From: Bartonella sp. ML70XJBT.G | Lineage (GTDB): Bacteria; Pseudomonadota; Alphaproteobacteria; Rhizobiales; Rhizobiaceae | NCBI RefSeq assembly: GCF_028618575.1 | Contig: NZ_JAQITA010000008.1 | Coordinates: 1-64,000 of the forward strand | DNA: 64,000 nt | Direction: 5' to 3' | In this document: piece after piece, positions 44,513 through 55,033 of the stretch | Position numbering within the stretch: the first letter of the stretch is position 1 | How the letters are laid out: the number at the start of each line of letters is the position of its first letter | Notes under the pieces: generated by a model | The model's input: the letters and a program-made list of their open reading frames with translations, nothing else | What the model was told of the DNA's origin: nothing | Databases searched by the model: none | Translations under genes and position numbers: made by a program

Positions 44513-45567
44513 TATTTTACTTTCACTACAGGCATAGGTGTATCCTGATTTTCATTTTTCAGTGTCTCAACTCGACCATTAACAAACGCCATATCTTGAG
44601 GTGTTAAAGTGATATCACGTAAATCGCGACTCACCAAAAATGTTTCTGTTTCTACGGCTGTTTCTGCCAATTCTATTGTAACATTATAACACTCTCGAAA
44701 AGCGGAAATGATTTCATCAATAATAATTTCAGGAGCAGAAGCTCCAGCTGAAAGACTCACAACAGAAAGAGCTCTAAGGCGATCAAAATCAATTTCATCC
44801 GCACGCTGGACTAAAACAGATTGCCGCGCACCAAATCTCTCAGCGACTTCCACTAAACGTCGTGAATTAGAAGAATTTGGTGCTCCAACAATCAAAAATA
44901 AATCACTTCCCATTGCTGCTGCTTTCACAGCTTCTTGTCGATTCGTCGTTGCATAACAAATTGATTCGGCTGCTGGAGCTTCTAATGTAGGAAAACGTCT
45001 CTGTAGTACATCAAGAACCTCTGCTGTATCTTCAACAGAAAGCGTTGTTTGCGTGACAAACCCTAATTTATCGGGATCGTCTGGCTGATAATGTAAAGCA
45101 TCTTCAATTGTTTCAATTAATGTCACAGCTCCTTTTTCCAACTGTCCCATTGTTCCGATCACCTCAGGATGACCGGAATGGCCAATCAATATAACATGCC
45201 TGCCATGACGTTGATGCCGCATTGCTTGTTTATGAACTTTAGAAACCAACGGACATGTTGCATCAAGATAAAATAAATTATAGCGACGTGCCTCTTCTAG
45301 TACAGATTTTGGTACACCATGAGCAGAAAATACAACAGGTTGACGGCGGTGTTGTTCTGGAATCTCATCAAGTTCTTCAACAAAAACCGCCCCGCGTTGC
45401 TGTAATCCTTCAACCACATAGCGGTTGTGTACAATTTCATGACGGACATAGACTGGCGCACCATATTTTTTTAATGCAAGAAGAACAATCTGAATGGCAC
45501 GATCAACTCCCGCACAAAAACCACGAGGAGCGCAAAGACGCATCGTTAAAGGAGGAAGTATAGACAT
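44512..45567 (-). CDS. ispH: 4-hydroxy-3-methylbut-2-enyl diphosphate reductase
   Basis: IspH makes IPP and DMAPP in the last step of the MEP pathway. Three cysteines bind its Fe-S cluster: C18 in APRGFCAGVDRA, then the one in DATCPLVSKVH and the one in ESICYATTNRQ. SAHGVPKSV and GHSGHPEVIGTMGQ contain the substrate-binding His residues. The 351-residue length is normal. It heads the operon with thrB and rnhA. dxs of the same pathway is at 51495. Confidence 0.97.
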   Translation of the reverse strand: MSILPPLTMRLCAPRGFCAGVDRAIQIVLLALKKYGAPVYVRHEIVHNRYVVEGLQQRGAVFVEELDEIPEQHRRQPVVFSAHGVPKSVLEEARRYNLFYLDATCPLVSKVHKQAMRHQRHGRHVILIGHSGHPEVIGTMGQLEKGAVTLIETIEDALHYQPDDPDKLGFVTQTTLSVEDTAEVLDVLQRRFPTLEAPAAESICYATTNRQEAVKAAAMGSDLFLIVGAPNSSNSRRLVEVAERFGARQSVLVQRADEIDFDRLRALSVVSLSAGASAPEIIIDEIISAFRECYNVTIELAETAVETETFLVSRDLRDITLTPQDMAFVNGRVETLKNENQDTPMPVVKVK

Positions 45568-45758
45568 AAACTATCCTTAATATCTCTCACTTTGACCCTA
45601 TGTTTGAATAGTCCCCCTTTATATACTTATACAAACCAGATAAAGAGGAAAATTGATAATACTGCCCTCTTCTCTAATGACGTGTACCCTATAGCCTATT
45701 CTCATAGCATTAATTTTAAAACGAATCTCTTTTAAGTTTGCACTTTCATTCCGCTGTA

Positions 45759-46703
45759 CTAAAAGGCAATAAAGCGCCATACAAGAGATTCAATCAAAAG
45801 AATTCCAAAGAGAGCAGCCAAATAAAATAACGAAAAGAAAAACACTTTTTTTGCCATTACAATGGTTGCGTCATACGTATCAGATTTCCATAAACGATAA
45901 GCAAAATAAATAAAGATAATACTTAAAACTGTCGAAAAAATACCATAAAAAATTCCCGCAAGACCAGTGATGTAAGGTCCGACTGCAGATATTGCCATAA
46001 GAATAGTATAAAATAAGATCTGTTTTTTTGTTGAATACACACCTCGTACATTAGGCATCATAGGAATGCCGGCTGCCTCATAATCAAGAGATGAAAAGAG
46101 AGAAAGAGACCAGAAGTGTGGCGGTGTCCACATAAAAATGATTAAAAATAACAAGAAACTGTTAAGACTCACAGTCCCTGTTGTCGCAGCCCATCCAATC
46201 ATTGGCGGAAAAGCTCCAGAGGCACCACCAATAACAATATTTTGTGGCGTTATACGCTTTAGCCAAATCGTATAGATGACAACATAAAAGAAAATTGTAA
46301 AAGCAAGAAAAAATGCTGCAAACCAATTAATAAAGATTCCCATTATCAATACAGAAAGCATAGAAAGAATCATGCCAAAAATAAACGCTCTCTTGGGGGT
46401 GATTTTACCCATAGGAATGGGACGATTTTTGGTACGTTCCATCACTGCATCAATGTCAGCATCATACCACATATTCAGTGCCCCTGCACTACCACCACCT
46501 ACAGCAATACAAAAAATTGCTAAAAAACTATAAAATGGATGTATCGAAACAGGTGACACTACCAGTCCAACCAAAGCTGTAAAGACAACAAGCGACATAA
46601 CCCGTGGTTTTAATAACGTGATATAATCACCTATACTGGATTTTGGCAGCATTGATTTATCAGCTGCAGCCGATAATTCTCTTGAAACAGACATTCCACT
46701 CAA
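45759..46703 (-). CDS. ctaB: Protoheme IX farnesyltransferase (heme O synthase)
   Basis: CtaB attaches farnesyl to heme B to make heme O for cytochrome oxidases. The 314-residue UbiA-superfamily membrane protein has about nine helices. The first Asp-rich motif is NMWYDADIDAVMERTKNRPI and the second is in FSSLDYEAAGIPMMPNVRG. The N-terminal 26 residues are soluble. The ATG at 46694 is an alternative start. It is unlinked here to the cytochrome oxidase subunit genes. Confidence 0.95.
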   Translation of the reverse strand: MSGMSVSRELSAAADKSMLPKSSIGDYITLLKPRVMSLVVFTALVGLVVSPVSIHPFYSFLAIFCIAVGGGSAGALNMWYDADIDAVMERTKNRPIPMGKITPKRAFIFGMILSMLSVLIMGIFINWFAAFFLAFTIFFYVVIYTIWLKRITPQNIVIGGASGAFPPMIGWAATTGTVSLNSFLLFLIIFMWTPPHFWSLSLFSSLDYEAAGIPMMPNVRGVYSTKKQILFYTILMAISAVGPYITGLAGIFYGIFSTVLSIIFIYFAYRLWKSDTYDATIVMAKKVFFFSLFYLAALFGILLIESLVWRFIAF

Positions 46704-47043
46704 AGACCTTTTTCATTTCTGTCATCCACAAACAAATACGTCTGGCATATGGGAATGACTCATTAATACCACAGCGTTTTAGAGAACATATTAGGATGTT
46801 TCTCCTACCTGCATCCTCTAAAAATAGATGGAAATATTTGCAAAAAATACATTTTTCAACATATATTATTTTTACACTACAAATGTATCATAAAAAGTAC
46901 ACCATACCAAATATCATAAAGCAAGGCTAAACACCCACCCTTCTGTGATATGCTGCTTTTTTTATTTTTGCCTTTATTTCGTATATATAGATTAATATGT
47001 TTTCGTATATAATGGTTTTGTGTTATAATGCTATGATTGCGGT
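46704..47043. other. 0.34-kb divergent control region of ctaB and the IalB-family gene
   Basis: No gene or clear operator was recognised. Confidence 0.45.
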
Positions 47044-47088
47044 TTGAGAATTTATTTTTATACAGAGCTGTACAATAAGGCTATAGTG

Positions 47089-47649
47089 GTGAGGGAGTTA
47101 GGGTTTTCTGTGGTACTTTTAAAATTACTAAAAAAAAAATTCTTTGTTAGTGCTGTTATTTGCACACTTTATGGTGTTTCTCACAATCATGCTACTGCAC
47201 AAACATTTCATGTACAAAATGTCCCTGCCCCACAAACCTATGGTGCATGGACAAAAGTTTGTTCTTTGCCACCTGGCACACCTAATATGCAATGTGAAGT
47301 TGTACAAAATATACACACACAAAATCGTCAAGACATTACACTCCGTGTTACCTTTTACAAACTCCCTAAAAATCAAGGAACTCTGATGCGTGTTTTTGTG
47401 CCAAGCCGTGTTGAGTTGCGCCCTGGTGTTGGACTTAAAATTGACGATAAAAATATGGGAAGATTAGAATATCGTCGCTGTCTTGGTGATAATTGTGTTG
47501 CTGAAGCTGTTCTCAAAGAAGAGATCCTACAGCGCTTTTTTAAAGGTAAAACAGCAACCTATTTTATTTTTACAACTCCTGAACAAGCGATTGGAGGACT
47601 CGTTGATCTCAATGGTCTGAGTGACGCCTATGCAGCTTTACCAACATAA
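47089..47649 (+). CDS. ialB: Invasion-associated locus B (IalB) family protein
   Basis: IalB-family proteins are exported proteins; IalB itself is linked to erythrocyte invasion in Bartonella. The start is uncertain: no ATG is present. A GTG at 47089 gives 186 residues with a signal peptide (LLKKKFFVSAVICTLYGVSH, cleaved after ATA), and TTG 47044 or a later GTG are options. The mature part has YGAWTKVCSLPPGTPNMQCE, LRVTFYKLPKNQGTLMRVFV, LEYRRCLGDNCVAEAVLKEE, with four cysteines likely forming disulfides. It is divergent from ctaB. Bartonella genomes carry several members, so this may not be the classic ialAB copy. Confidence 0.85.
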   Translation: MRELGFSVVLLKLLKKKFFVSAVICTLYGVSHNHATAQTFHVQNVPAPQTYGAWTKVCSLPPGTPNMQCEVVQNIHTQNRQDITLRVTFYKLPKNQGTLMRVFVPSRVELRPGVGLKIDDKNMGRLEYRRCLGDNCVAEAVLKEEILQRFFKGKTATYFIFTTPEQAIGGLVDLNGLSDAYAALPT

Positions 47650-47754
47650 TAGAAACTGTGCACATCAATAATTAAAACTTTATAATGCACTTTACTGCTT
47701 TTTAAATAAAATAAATGGAAACCTTCTCATTACCTCTGAAAATAGGATAATCTT

Positions 47755-49179
47755 ATGAAATCGCTTATCGATCATTTTGATATTGCTGCATCTCAAGTGC
47801 AATCACTTGTACAAGAAACGCTTCATCATGCTGATGATGGTGAGCTTTACTTAGAATATACAGAAAGCGAAACTCTTTTATTTGATAATGGACAGCTTAA
47901 AAATGGCTCCTTTCATCAAGATATGGGTTTTGGTCTGCGTGTGGTTGCTGGAGAATCGACTGGATATGCGCATTCTAGTGAATTATCCGCTGCTGCACTT
48001 AAACGTGCTAGTGAAGCAGCAAAAGCTGTCACCTATCATAATCATGCAGGACCTTATAGTGTTGCACCGCAAAAAACCAATAAAAAACTTTATCAGCCAC
48101 ATAATCCCCTTGATACCCCATCATTTGAAGAAAAAAGTGCACTTTTGCAAAAAATTGATGCCTATTTACGAGCTAAAAATGATAAATTGCATCAAGTGAC
48201 CGTTTCTCTTTCTGGTTCACTACAGCATGTTGAAATTTTACGGGCGGATGGGTATCTGGTTCGTGATGTGCGTCCTCTTGTACGTCTTTCTATATCTGTG
48301 GTTGCTGCTGAAGGTCGTCGGCGAGAAAATGGTTTTTATGGGTGTGGTGGACGACAAGCATTTAGCCAATTTATTCGTGAAGAAAATTGGAAAAAAGCTG
48401 CTGATGAAGCTTTGCGTATGGCTCTCATCAACTTAGAAGCAGAAGCAGCACCAGCAGGAACATTTGATGTTGTGCTGGCTAATGGATGGCCAGGCGTTAT
48501 GCTTCATGAAGCCGTAGGCCATGGTTTGGAAGGGGATTTTAACCGTAAAAAAACCTCTGCTTTTTCTGAACTTTTGGGTCAACAAGTTGCCGCAAAGGGT
48601 GTTACAGTTGTTGATGATGGTACAATTCCCCAATGTCGTGGTTCACTTACCATTGATGATGAAGGAACCCCATCAGGATATAACGTCCTGATTGAAGATG
48701 GACGACTCATTGGTTTTATGCAAGATAGGCTGAATGCCCGACTTATGGGGGTGAGACCAACGGGAAATGGGAGACGTGAATCCTATGCACATGCACCCAT
48801 ACCTAGAATGACCAATACGATCATGCTAGGAGGCGATAAAACACCCGAAGAGATTCTCTCCTCTCTCAAAAGTGGTATTTATGCTGTTTCGTTTGGCGGA
48901 GGACAAGTTGATATTACTTCTGGAAAATTTGTTTTTGAATGTACCGAAGCTTACAGAGTCGAAAATGGCAAAATTGTCGCTCCCATTAAAGGTGCAACCC
49001 TTATCGGAAACGGACCAGATGCTATGAAACGTATCACAATGATTGGCAATGATAGCAAGCTTGATAATGGTATCGGTATGTGTGGGAAAGCTGGACAAAA
49101 TGTTCCTGTTGGTGTCGGACAACCTCATTTGCGAATGAATAATATGACAATTGGTGGAACAGCACTTATGACGTCATAA
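47755..49179 (+). CDS. tldD: TldD metalloprotease
   Basis: TldD with its partner TldE/PmbA forms a zinc protease that degrades small or modified peptides. The 474-residue protein has the active-site HEAVGHGLEGDFNRK, the domain signatures DNGQLKNGSFHQDMGFGLRV and TNTIMLGGD, and ends GVGQPHLRMNNMTIGGTA, all standard. The length is normal. pmbA is not in the window. It is followed by a terminator. Confidence 0.96.
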   Translation: MKSLIDHFDIAASQVQSLVQETLHHADDGELYLEYTESETLLFDNGQLKNGSFHQDMGFGLRVVAGESTGYAHSSELSAAALKRASEAAKAVTYHNHAGPYSVAPQKTNKKLYQPHNPLDTPSFEEKSALLQKIDAYLRAKNDKLHQVTVSLSGSLQHVEILRADGYLVRDVRPLVRLSISVVAAEGRRRENGFYGCGGRQAFSQFIREENWKKAADEALRMALINLEAEAAPAGTFDVVLANGWPGVMLHEAVGHGLEGDFNRKKTSAFSELLGQQVAAKGVTVVDDGTIPQCRGSLTIDDEGTPSGYNVLIEDGRLIGFMQDRLNARLMGVRPTGNGRRESYAHAPIPRMTNTIMLGGDKTPEEILSSLKSGIYAVSFGGGQVDITSGKFVFECTEAYRVENGKIVAPIKGATLIGNGPDAMKRITMIGNDSKLDNGIGMCGKAGQNVPVGVGQPHLRMNNMTIGGTALMTS

Positions 49180-49300
49180 GCTTGCAGCAGCATTATCATC
49201 TCAAAGTGTTGTCTCTTTCTTTTACATTAGGGAGATTTAGAGAAGAGATATATTCATCTTTTCTCAAACAGTTTTTATTTATACGTTACTTCCTCTTATG

Positions 49301-49321
49301 AAAAGCAAAAAATGCTTTTTT
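49301..49321 (+). terminator. Intrinsic terminator after tldD
   Basis: aaaagca pairs with tgctttt across five A, followed by further T. It lies about 120 bases after the tldD stop. Confidence 0.65.
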
Positions 49322-49496
49322 ATGTTTCATCACAAAATGAAACAAACAAAAATTCTATTGTATTCGGTGTTCTCATTCAATCTGAAAAGAAACGCACTAT
49401 TATTGTAAACTAATTTATAAGTTATTTTATAAAAAACAAAAGCAATTTGGTTTTTTAAAATCTTAAACGAAATTTAAGAGAGCTTTTTCATTGAGG

Positions 49497-50750
49497 TTAA
49501 AGTTTCCAGCCAGTCTTTGCTTTGCGCTTGCTTAAAAGAGCAACAATTTCAACATGTGGTGACCATAAAAATTGATCAATTGGTATGACTTGTTCTACCG
49601 TATACCCCCCTGCAACAAGGAGAGATAAATCACGAGCAAAGGTCACAGGATTGCATGAAATAGCCACAACATGAGGGATTGTTGTCTTCGCTAATTCACC
49701 TACTTGTTCCCATGCACCAGCACGTGGAGGATCGAAAACAACAGCGTCAAAACACTCAAGTTCTTTTACAGAAAGTGGACGGCGGAAAAGATCGCGCCTT
49801 TCACAAGTTACTGTTTTTAAGCCGGACGCCAAACGTGCTGCCGAAGCTAAATTTGCTAATGCTGTCTCATTATTTTCTACCGCATGAACATTCATCTTTT
49901 TGGCCATAGGTAAGGTAAATGTTCCTATCCCTGAAAATAGATCAAGAGCATTCTTTGCTTTTTTAAAATGATTTAAAATAATATTGCCCATGATATTTTC
50001 TGCTTCAGAGGTTGCTTGAAGAAAACCACCAGCAGGAAATTCAACACAGACATTTCCAAAGTAAACCAATGGTTTTTCTTGTTCAACCAAAACTTCTCCT
50101 TCAACGGATAAACGTGTAATTCCACATGATAGAGCTGTATAAACCATTTTCTGACGAACTGACTCATGGCGTATAATACAACCGCTTAAAGCAACATCTA
50201 AACCATTTGTAATCTGTGTTATGGTAATATGGAATCGTTTAGCATCGCTGCTTAGAAGAGTACAGAGCTTCCTGATATCGTCTAGCTTAGATATAATCTC
50301 TAAACAGCTTACTGGACATTCCTCAACAGCTACAATCTCATGAGAAAGATGACGATTAAAACCGATCCTATAACCTTGTGATGTCATAGAAGCTGTTAGG
50401 GTAATACGCCGCCGGCTATAAGGCTTACATTCGATTAGAGGCGAAACAACAACATCAAGTCCATATTCTTTTAATGCATCCACAACCAGTTGTCGCTTCC
50501 ATATGTGATAAGCATCAGCATGCCAATGTTGAAGCGCACAGCCTCCACATTCTCCAAAATGCCGGCAAAGAGCATCAATACGCTCTGGTGATTTTTCTTT
50601 TAATGCTATGAGTGTCGCGTATTTGCCATGAACGGCGATTTCGACAGACTCTTTTGGTAAAGTAAAAGGAACATAAACAAAGCCATTCAATGTTTTTGTA
50701 ACACCATGACCATTCGCTGCCATATGATCAATTATGACATTGTTATTCAC
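49497..50750 (-). CDS. RlmD-type (RumA) 23S rRNA m5U methyltransferase
   Basis: This family methylates uridine C5 in RNA with SAM. The 417-residue protein has an N-terminal TRAM-like domain, an Fe-S cysteine cluster CRHFGECGGCALQHW, the SAM site LDLFSGIGTFTLPMAKK, the substrate motif FDPPRAGAWEQ, and catalytic Cys in VAISCNPVTFARD. Whether the target is rRNA U1939, U747 or tRNA U54 is not certain; RlmD-like is the best fit. It overlaps the tlyA stop by four bases, so it is translationally coupled. Confidence 0.9.
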   Translation of the reverse strand: MNNNVIIDHMAANGHGVTKTLNGFVYVPFTLPKESVEIAVHGKYATLIALKEKSPERIDALCRHFGECGGCALQHWHADAYHIWKRQLVVDALKEYGLDVVVSPLIECKPYSRRRITLTASMTSQGYRIGFNRHLSHEIVAVEECPVSCLEIISKLDDIRKLCTLLSSDAKRFHITITQITNGLDVALSGCIIRHESVRQKMVYTALSCGITRLSVEGEVLVEQEKPLVYFGNVCVEFPAGGFLQATSEAENIMGNIILNHFKKAKNALDLFSGIGTFTLPMAKKMNVHAVENNETALANLASAARLASGLKTVTCERRDLFRRPLSVKELECFDAVVFDPPRAGAWEQVGELAKTTIPHVVAISCNPVTFARDLSLLVAGGYTVEQVIPIDQFLWSPHVEIVALLSKRKAKTGWKL

Positions 50751-51493
50751 TGTTGTTTTTCTCCGAATAACAAATATTCCAAATTACCATCACCCCCCGC
50801 AATAGGGGAGAGAAGCAAACCTTTTGCACTCCAGCCTTTTTGAGTATTAAGCCAATCAAAAAGTCTTTCAGCAGTTTTTTGAGCCATTGATGGATCTTTC
50901 AATACCCCGCCCTTCCCAAGATAATCACGTCCCACTTCAAATTGAGGTTTTACCAATAAAACGGCTTGTGCGCCTTTTGAGGCTAAAGACAAAGCACGAG
51001 GTAATGCAAGTGTGAGAGAAATAAAGCTAACATCTGCAACAATGAGATCAATTTTTCGTCCGTTCAAGTGCTCCTGTTTTAAATCTCTCACATTTAAGCC
51101 TTCTAATAAGGTTATCGCACTGTTGTTCGATAAACATGCATCCAATTGATGATGACCAACATCAACAGCAATCACATGTGCGGCTCCACGTTCTAAGAGA
51201 ACTTGTGTAAAACCACCTGTTGAAGCACCAATATCAAGGGCCGTGACCTTATTTGTGACAATTGGAAAAGCATCAAGTGCACTGATTAATTTTAATGCTG
51301 CACGTGAAACATAATTTTGTGCTGGATCACAAACGATAATTTCTGCATCATCGAAAATGATTTGTCCAGCTTTGACAATGATCTCACCATTAACCTTAAC
51401 AGTTTGACGTACAATGGCATCACGTGCCCTTGAACGCGTTTTAAAAAAGTTTTTTTCAACTAAAAGAATATCAAGCCTTTTTCCGGCAGTCAT
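50747..51493 (-). CDS. tlyA: TlyA-family rRNA 2'-O-methyltransferase
   Basis: TlyA methylates ribose at cytidines of 16S or 23S rRNA; older annotations call it hemolysin. From the ATG at 51493, one base past the dxs stop, the protein has 248 residues. An S4 RNA-binding domain (RLDILLVEKNFFKTRSRARD) is followed by an FtsJ-like domain with ALDIGASTGGFTQVLLERGA and IVADVSFISLTLALPRA. KDPSMAQKTAERLFDWL follows. The longer reading from 51574 is an artefact of dxs overlap. In mycobacteria TlyA confers capreomycin sensitivity. Confidence 0.93.
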   Translation of the reverse strand: MTAGKRLDILLVEKNFFKTRSRARDAIVRQTVKVNGEIIVKAGQIIFDDAEIIVCDPAQNYVSRAALKLISALDAFPIVTNKVTALDIGASTGGFTQVLLERGAAHVIAVDVGHHQLDACLSNNSAITLLEGLNVRDLKQEHLNGRKIDLIVADVSFISLTLALPRALSLASKGAQAVLLVKPQFEVGRDYLGKGGVLKDPSMAQKTAERLFDWLNTQKGWSAKGLLLSPIAGGDGNLEYLLFGEKQQ

Positions 51494-51494
51494 C

Positions 51495-53417
51495 TCATAC
51501 TCGAATTTTCTGTACTGTCCGAATTTTGCGTCCCAAAGCAGCAAAAACCGTGTTGATGGTACCAACTGCATCAAGCCCTATACGCGAAAGAACTTTCTCA
51601 GGTGAACCGTGATTTAAATATTCATCAGGAAGTTTTAATGTACGAACTTTCAAACCGTGTTCTAAGAGCCCTTCTTGCGCTAAAAATTGTAATAAATGCG
51701 CTCCAAATCCACCCATCGCACCCTCTTCAATTGTCACTAAGACTTCATGCTCACGAGCCAAACAGCGCATCAAATCCTTATCCAAGGGTTTCGCAAACCG
51801 CGCATCTGCTACCGTTGTAGATAATCCCTCAGCGGACAACATATCAGCAGCGACCAATACTTCTGACATCCGCGTTCCAAAACAAATCAAGGCTATCCTG
51901 TTTCCTTCACGCAGAACACGCCCTTTTCCGATCTCTAATATTGCACCGCGCTGTGGTAAATCCATACCAACACCTTCACCACGCGGATAACGAAAAGAAA
52001 TAGGACCCTGATCGTAAGCCGCAGCAGTACGCACCATATGCATCAATTCCACTTCATCAGAAGGCGCCATAACAACAAATTCAGGAAGAGTGGCCAAAAA
52101 TACAATATCAAAACTACCAGCGTGTGTTGCACCATCTGCCCCTACAAAGCCTGCTCGATCAATGGCAAAACGCACCGGTAATTTTTGAATCGATACATCA
52201 TGGATAATCTGATCGTAAGCGCGCTGTAAAAAAGTGGAATAAATCGCAACAAAAGGTTTATATCCTTCACAAGCAATGCCCGCAGCAAAAGTTACGGCAT
52301 GCTGCTCAGCAATACCAACATCAAACATTCTTTTAGGAAATTTTTCAGCAAAAGCATCAAGACCTGTCCCCGCTGGCATTGCTGCGGTTATACCCACGAT
52401 CTTATCATCATGTGTAGCTTCTTCTATTAAAGCCTTAGAAAATACTTTCGTATAGGAAAGAGCATTGCTTGGCGGTTTAACCTGTTTACCTGTTATAATA
52501 TCAAAACGGTTAACACCATGATATTTATCAGATGACGCTTCAGCAGGAGGATATCCCTTACCCTTATGTGTCACAACATGCAACAATACAGGACCATGAG
52601 GATATTGGCGAACATTTTTTAAAACAGGCAATAAATGCTTTAAATTATGGCCATCTATTGGTCCAACATAATAAAAACCAAGCTCTTCAAATAAGGTTCC
52701 TCCAACCAAAAAGCCACGTGCAAACTCCTCTGAAAGACGCGCTTTATCTAAAAAGAACTTAGGCAATTTTTCACCTAGTATTTTTATCCGTTCGCGCAAA
52801 CTACGGTAAGCGGGACGGGAAACCAACTTAGCAAGATGCGCACTCATAGCACCCGTAGGCGGTGCAATAGACATATCATTATCATTCAAAATAACAATCA
52901 AACGCGCATCTAAAGCACCTGCATTATTCATCGCCTCATAAGCCATACCAGCAGACATAGCACCATCACCAATAACAGCAATGACGTTCCGCCTTTCTTC
53001 TGCTTTCAAAGCACTTGCGACTGCCATACCAAGGCCAGCTGAAATAGAAGTAGAAGAATGCCCTGCACCAAATGGATCATACACACTTTCTGAACGCTTG
53101 GTAAAACCTGATAATCCACCTTCTTGACGCAATGTGCGAATTTTCTCTCTACGCCCTGTTAAAATTTTATGCGGGTAGGCTTGATGACCAACATCCCAAA
53201 TAATTCTATCCTCAGGCGTATTAAAAACATAATGTAATGCAACAGTAAGCTCAACAACACCAAGTCCCGCACCAAGATGTCCACCAGTCACAGAAACCGC
53301 ATCAATTGTTTCCCTCCGCAACTCATCAGCTAACCCTACCAAATCAGACTCAGGCAACGCCCGCAAATCATGTGGTAAACAAATACGGTCAAGTAATGGC
53401 GTCAATACTCGAGACAA
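51495..53417 (-). CDS. dxs: 1-deoxy-D-xylulose-5-phosphate synthase
   Basis: Dxs condenses pyruvate and glyceraldehyde 3-phosphate, the first MEP-pathway step, with thiamine diphosphate. The 640-residue protein has the catalytic His in [20 protein letters not shown], the TPP motif [18 protein letters not shown]...NDNDMSI, and the C-terminal transketolase signature [20 protein letters not shown]. The length is normal. It is followed one base later by tlyA, an old association in proteobacteria. The ribosome site AAGGAG is in the stretch just upstream. Confidence 0.97.
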   Translation of the reverse strand: MSRVLTPLLDRICLPHDLRALPESDLVGLADELRRETIDAVSVTGGHLGAGLGVVELTVALHYVFNTPEDRIIWDVGHQAYPHKILTGRREKIRTLRQEGGLSGFTKRSESVYDPFGAGHSSTSISAGLGMAVASALKAEERRNVIAVIGDGAMSAGMAYEAMNNAGALDARLIVILNDNDMSIAPPTGAMSAHLAKLVSRPAYRSLRERIKILGEKLPKFFLDKARLSEEFARGFLVGGTLFEELGFYYVGPIDGHNLKHLLPVLKNVRQYPHGPVLLHVVTHKGKGYPPAEASSDKYHGVNRFDIITGKQVKPPSNALSYTKVFSKALIEEATHDDKIVGITAAMPAGTGLDAFAEKFPKRMFDVGIAEQHAVTFAAGIACEGYKPFVAIYSTFLQRAYDQIIHDVSIQKLPVRFAIDRAGFVGADGATHAGSFDIVFLATLPEFVVMAPSDEVELMHMVRTAAAYDQGPISFRYPRGEGVGMDLPQRGAILEIGKGRVLREGNRIALICFGTRMSEVLVAADMLSAEGLSTTVADARFAKPLDKDLMRCLAREHEVLVTIEEGAMGGFGAHLLQFLAQEGLLEHGLKVRTLKLPDEYLNHGSPEKVLSRIGLDAVGTINTVFAALGRKIRTVQKIRV

Positions 53418-53661
53418 AAAAAACTCCTTAATATTCTCTTAATATTATCTCATAAAAAGAGTGTCATGGTAAGAGTATACCGTTTCTCTTTTTCTATTCG
53501 TAATTTTACATATTTTTACGAGAAAACATGCTCTATTGGTGATGATTGATGATTTTTCTTATTTATTCACTTCTTTCATAAAAAAAACCGATAAAATACG
53601 CTCTCTTAAACTTCATTACTGCATCTCTTACCCTGTAATAAATATTCCCTAAATGACCCAA

Positions 53662-53916
53662 TTATTCAGGATCAAGGGGTTCTACGCCCTCTGGAATACC
53701 TCCCTCGGAAAGCTGAATTTTTTCAACTTTAGCTTCAGCGACTTTTAAGAGCTTCTCGCAATGTTTTTTAAGAGCTTCACCACGCTCATAAATATCAATT
53801 GATTGTTCTAAAGGAACGTCACCACGTTCTAAATTCTCGACAATCACTTCAAGTTGCTTAAGTGCTTCTTCAAAACTTAACGCTGTAATATCCCCCTTTT
53901 TTATCTCTTGTTTCAT
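53662..53916 (-). CDS. xseB: Exodeoxyribonuclease VII small subunit
   Basis: XseB is the small helical subunit of exonuclease VII. From the ATG at 53916 the protein has 84 residues. The family signature is [20 protein letters not shown] followed by [20 protein letters not shown]. The ribosome site GAGGATTAC lies across the ribB stop region; the reading from 53958 is an artefact of overlap with ribB. xseA is not in the window. It precedes dxs, a gene order shared with many proteobacteria. Confidence 0.95.
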   Translation of the reverse strand: MKQEIKKGDITALSFEEALKQLEVIVENLERGDVPLEQSIDIYERGEALKKHCEKLLKVAEAKVEKIQLSEGGIPEGVEPLDPE

Positions 53917-53923
53917 GTAATCC

Positions 53924-55033
53924 TCACAAGATATCTGTTCTGGATATACGAATTCCAAAACCTTCCAAACCTACATAATGATGCTCTTTAGATGCATAAA
54001 GAATAACAGAACTCATCCCTAAATATTTTAGAATTTGTGATCCTAAACCAATCCTGCGCCATTCTTCTTCGCGTTCAATCGCTTGCACATGTTTTTCCAA
54101 CCCCTTGATTGCTCGTTCCTGACTGCTAACAGCTGATTGTACACCAACAGATCCTTCACGCAAATAAACAAATACACCACACTTTTCTTTTTGCATCATG
54201 CGCTGCATGATAACTGTAATATCTGAAGATTGACCAAAAACATCTTTCAAAATATTTTCACGATGCAAATAGACCGGAATATCCTCACCGTTACGGATAT
54301 CCCCAAAAATAATTGCAATATGTTGAACGGATTCCCAAGGAAGTTTATAGCTTTGAACGACAGCTGGGCCTGCTGATGTTTCAATAGACATTTCTCCAAC
54401 ATGCTGAATCAATATTTCCTTACGTTGGCGATAAGCAATCAAATCTGCAACTGTTATGATATGGAATTGATTGGCTTGTGCAAATCTTGTAATTTCATCT
54501 CCATGTTTCACGCTACCATCATCATTGACCAATTCACTAATAACACCAACGGGCGGTAAACCAACTAATTTACATAAATCAACAGCTGCTTCTGTGTGGC
54601 CTGAACGCATGAGAACGCCCCCTTGATGCGCAATCAAAGGAAAAATATGCCCAGGACGAACAAAATCGTCTGCGCCAGCATTTGCATTCGCAAGATTACG
54701 CACTGCTAATGTACGATCGTGTGCTGAAATTCCTGTTGTTATGCCATGTTTAAAATCAACAGTAACGGTAAATTGGGTACGATGCGCCGAATCATTATCC
54801 GATACCATAGGAACAAGATTAAACCTTTGTGCTTCTTCTTTTGGCATGGGAGCACAAACAATACCTGTTGTATGGCGAATGATAAACGCCATCTTTTCTT
54901 CTGTACAATGGGCAGCAGCAAGCGTTAAATCACCTTCATTTTCACGGTCATCATCATCGGTAACCACGACAATTTCACCACGCTCAAAAGCTTGAAGTGC
55001 TGAAACAATATTTTTTTCGTCATACGCCATCAT
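53924..55033 (-). CDS. ribB: 3,4-dihydroxy-2-butanone-4-phosphate synthase with degenerate RibA domain (RibBX type)
   Basis: The 369-residue protein has an intact N-terminal RibB domain: [20 protein letters not shown] for metal and substrate, [12 protein letters not shown]-like [14 protein letters not shown] for catalysis, making the four-carbon precursor of riboflavin. The C-terminal half (from about 210) aligns with GTP cyclohydrolase II but lacks its zinc cysteines: [16 protein letters not shown] replaces the usual H-x-E-C...C-x-C. So it cannot bind zinc. This is the RibBX arrangement seen in alphaproteobacteria. The ATG follows the aroC stop with no gap. A separate ribA elsewhere is expected. 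Confidence 0.92.
   Translation of the reverse strand: MMAYDEKNIVSALQAFERGEIVVVTDDDDRENEGDLTLAAAHCTEEKMAFIIRHTTGIVCAPMPKEEAQRFNLVPMVSDNDSAHRTQFTVTVDFKHGITTGISAHDRTLAVRNLANANAGADDFVRPGHIFPLIAHQGGVLMRSGHTEAAVDLCKLVGLPPVGVISELVNDDGSVKHGDEITRFAQANQFHIITVADLIAYRQRKEILIQHVGEMSIETSAGPAVVQSYKLPWESVQHIAIIFGDIRNGEDIPVYLHRENILKDVFGQSSDITVIMQRMMQKEKCGVFVYLREGSVGVQSAVSSQERAIKGLEKHVQAIEREEEWRRIGLGSQILKYLGMSSVILYASKEHHYVGLEGFGIRISRTDIL

Noticed and set aside
51494-51574. A longer N-terminus for TlyA
   Set aside because: The extra residues are an out-of-frame reading of the dxs 3' end; the S4 domain begins at the ATG one base after the dxs stop.
53917-53958. A longer N-terminus for XseB
   Set aside because: These codons overlap the end of ribB in another frame and match no XseB sequence pattern.
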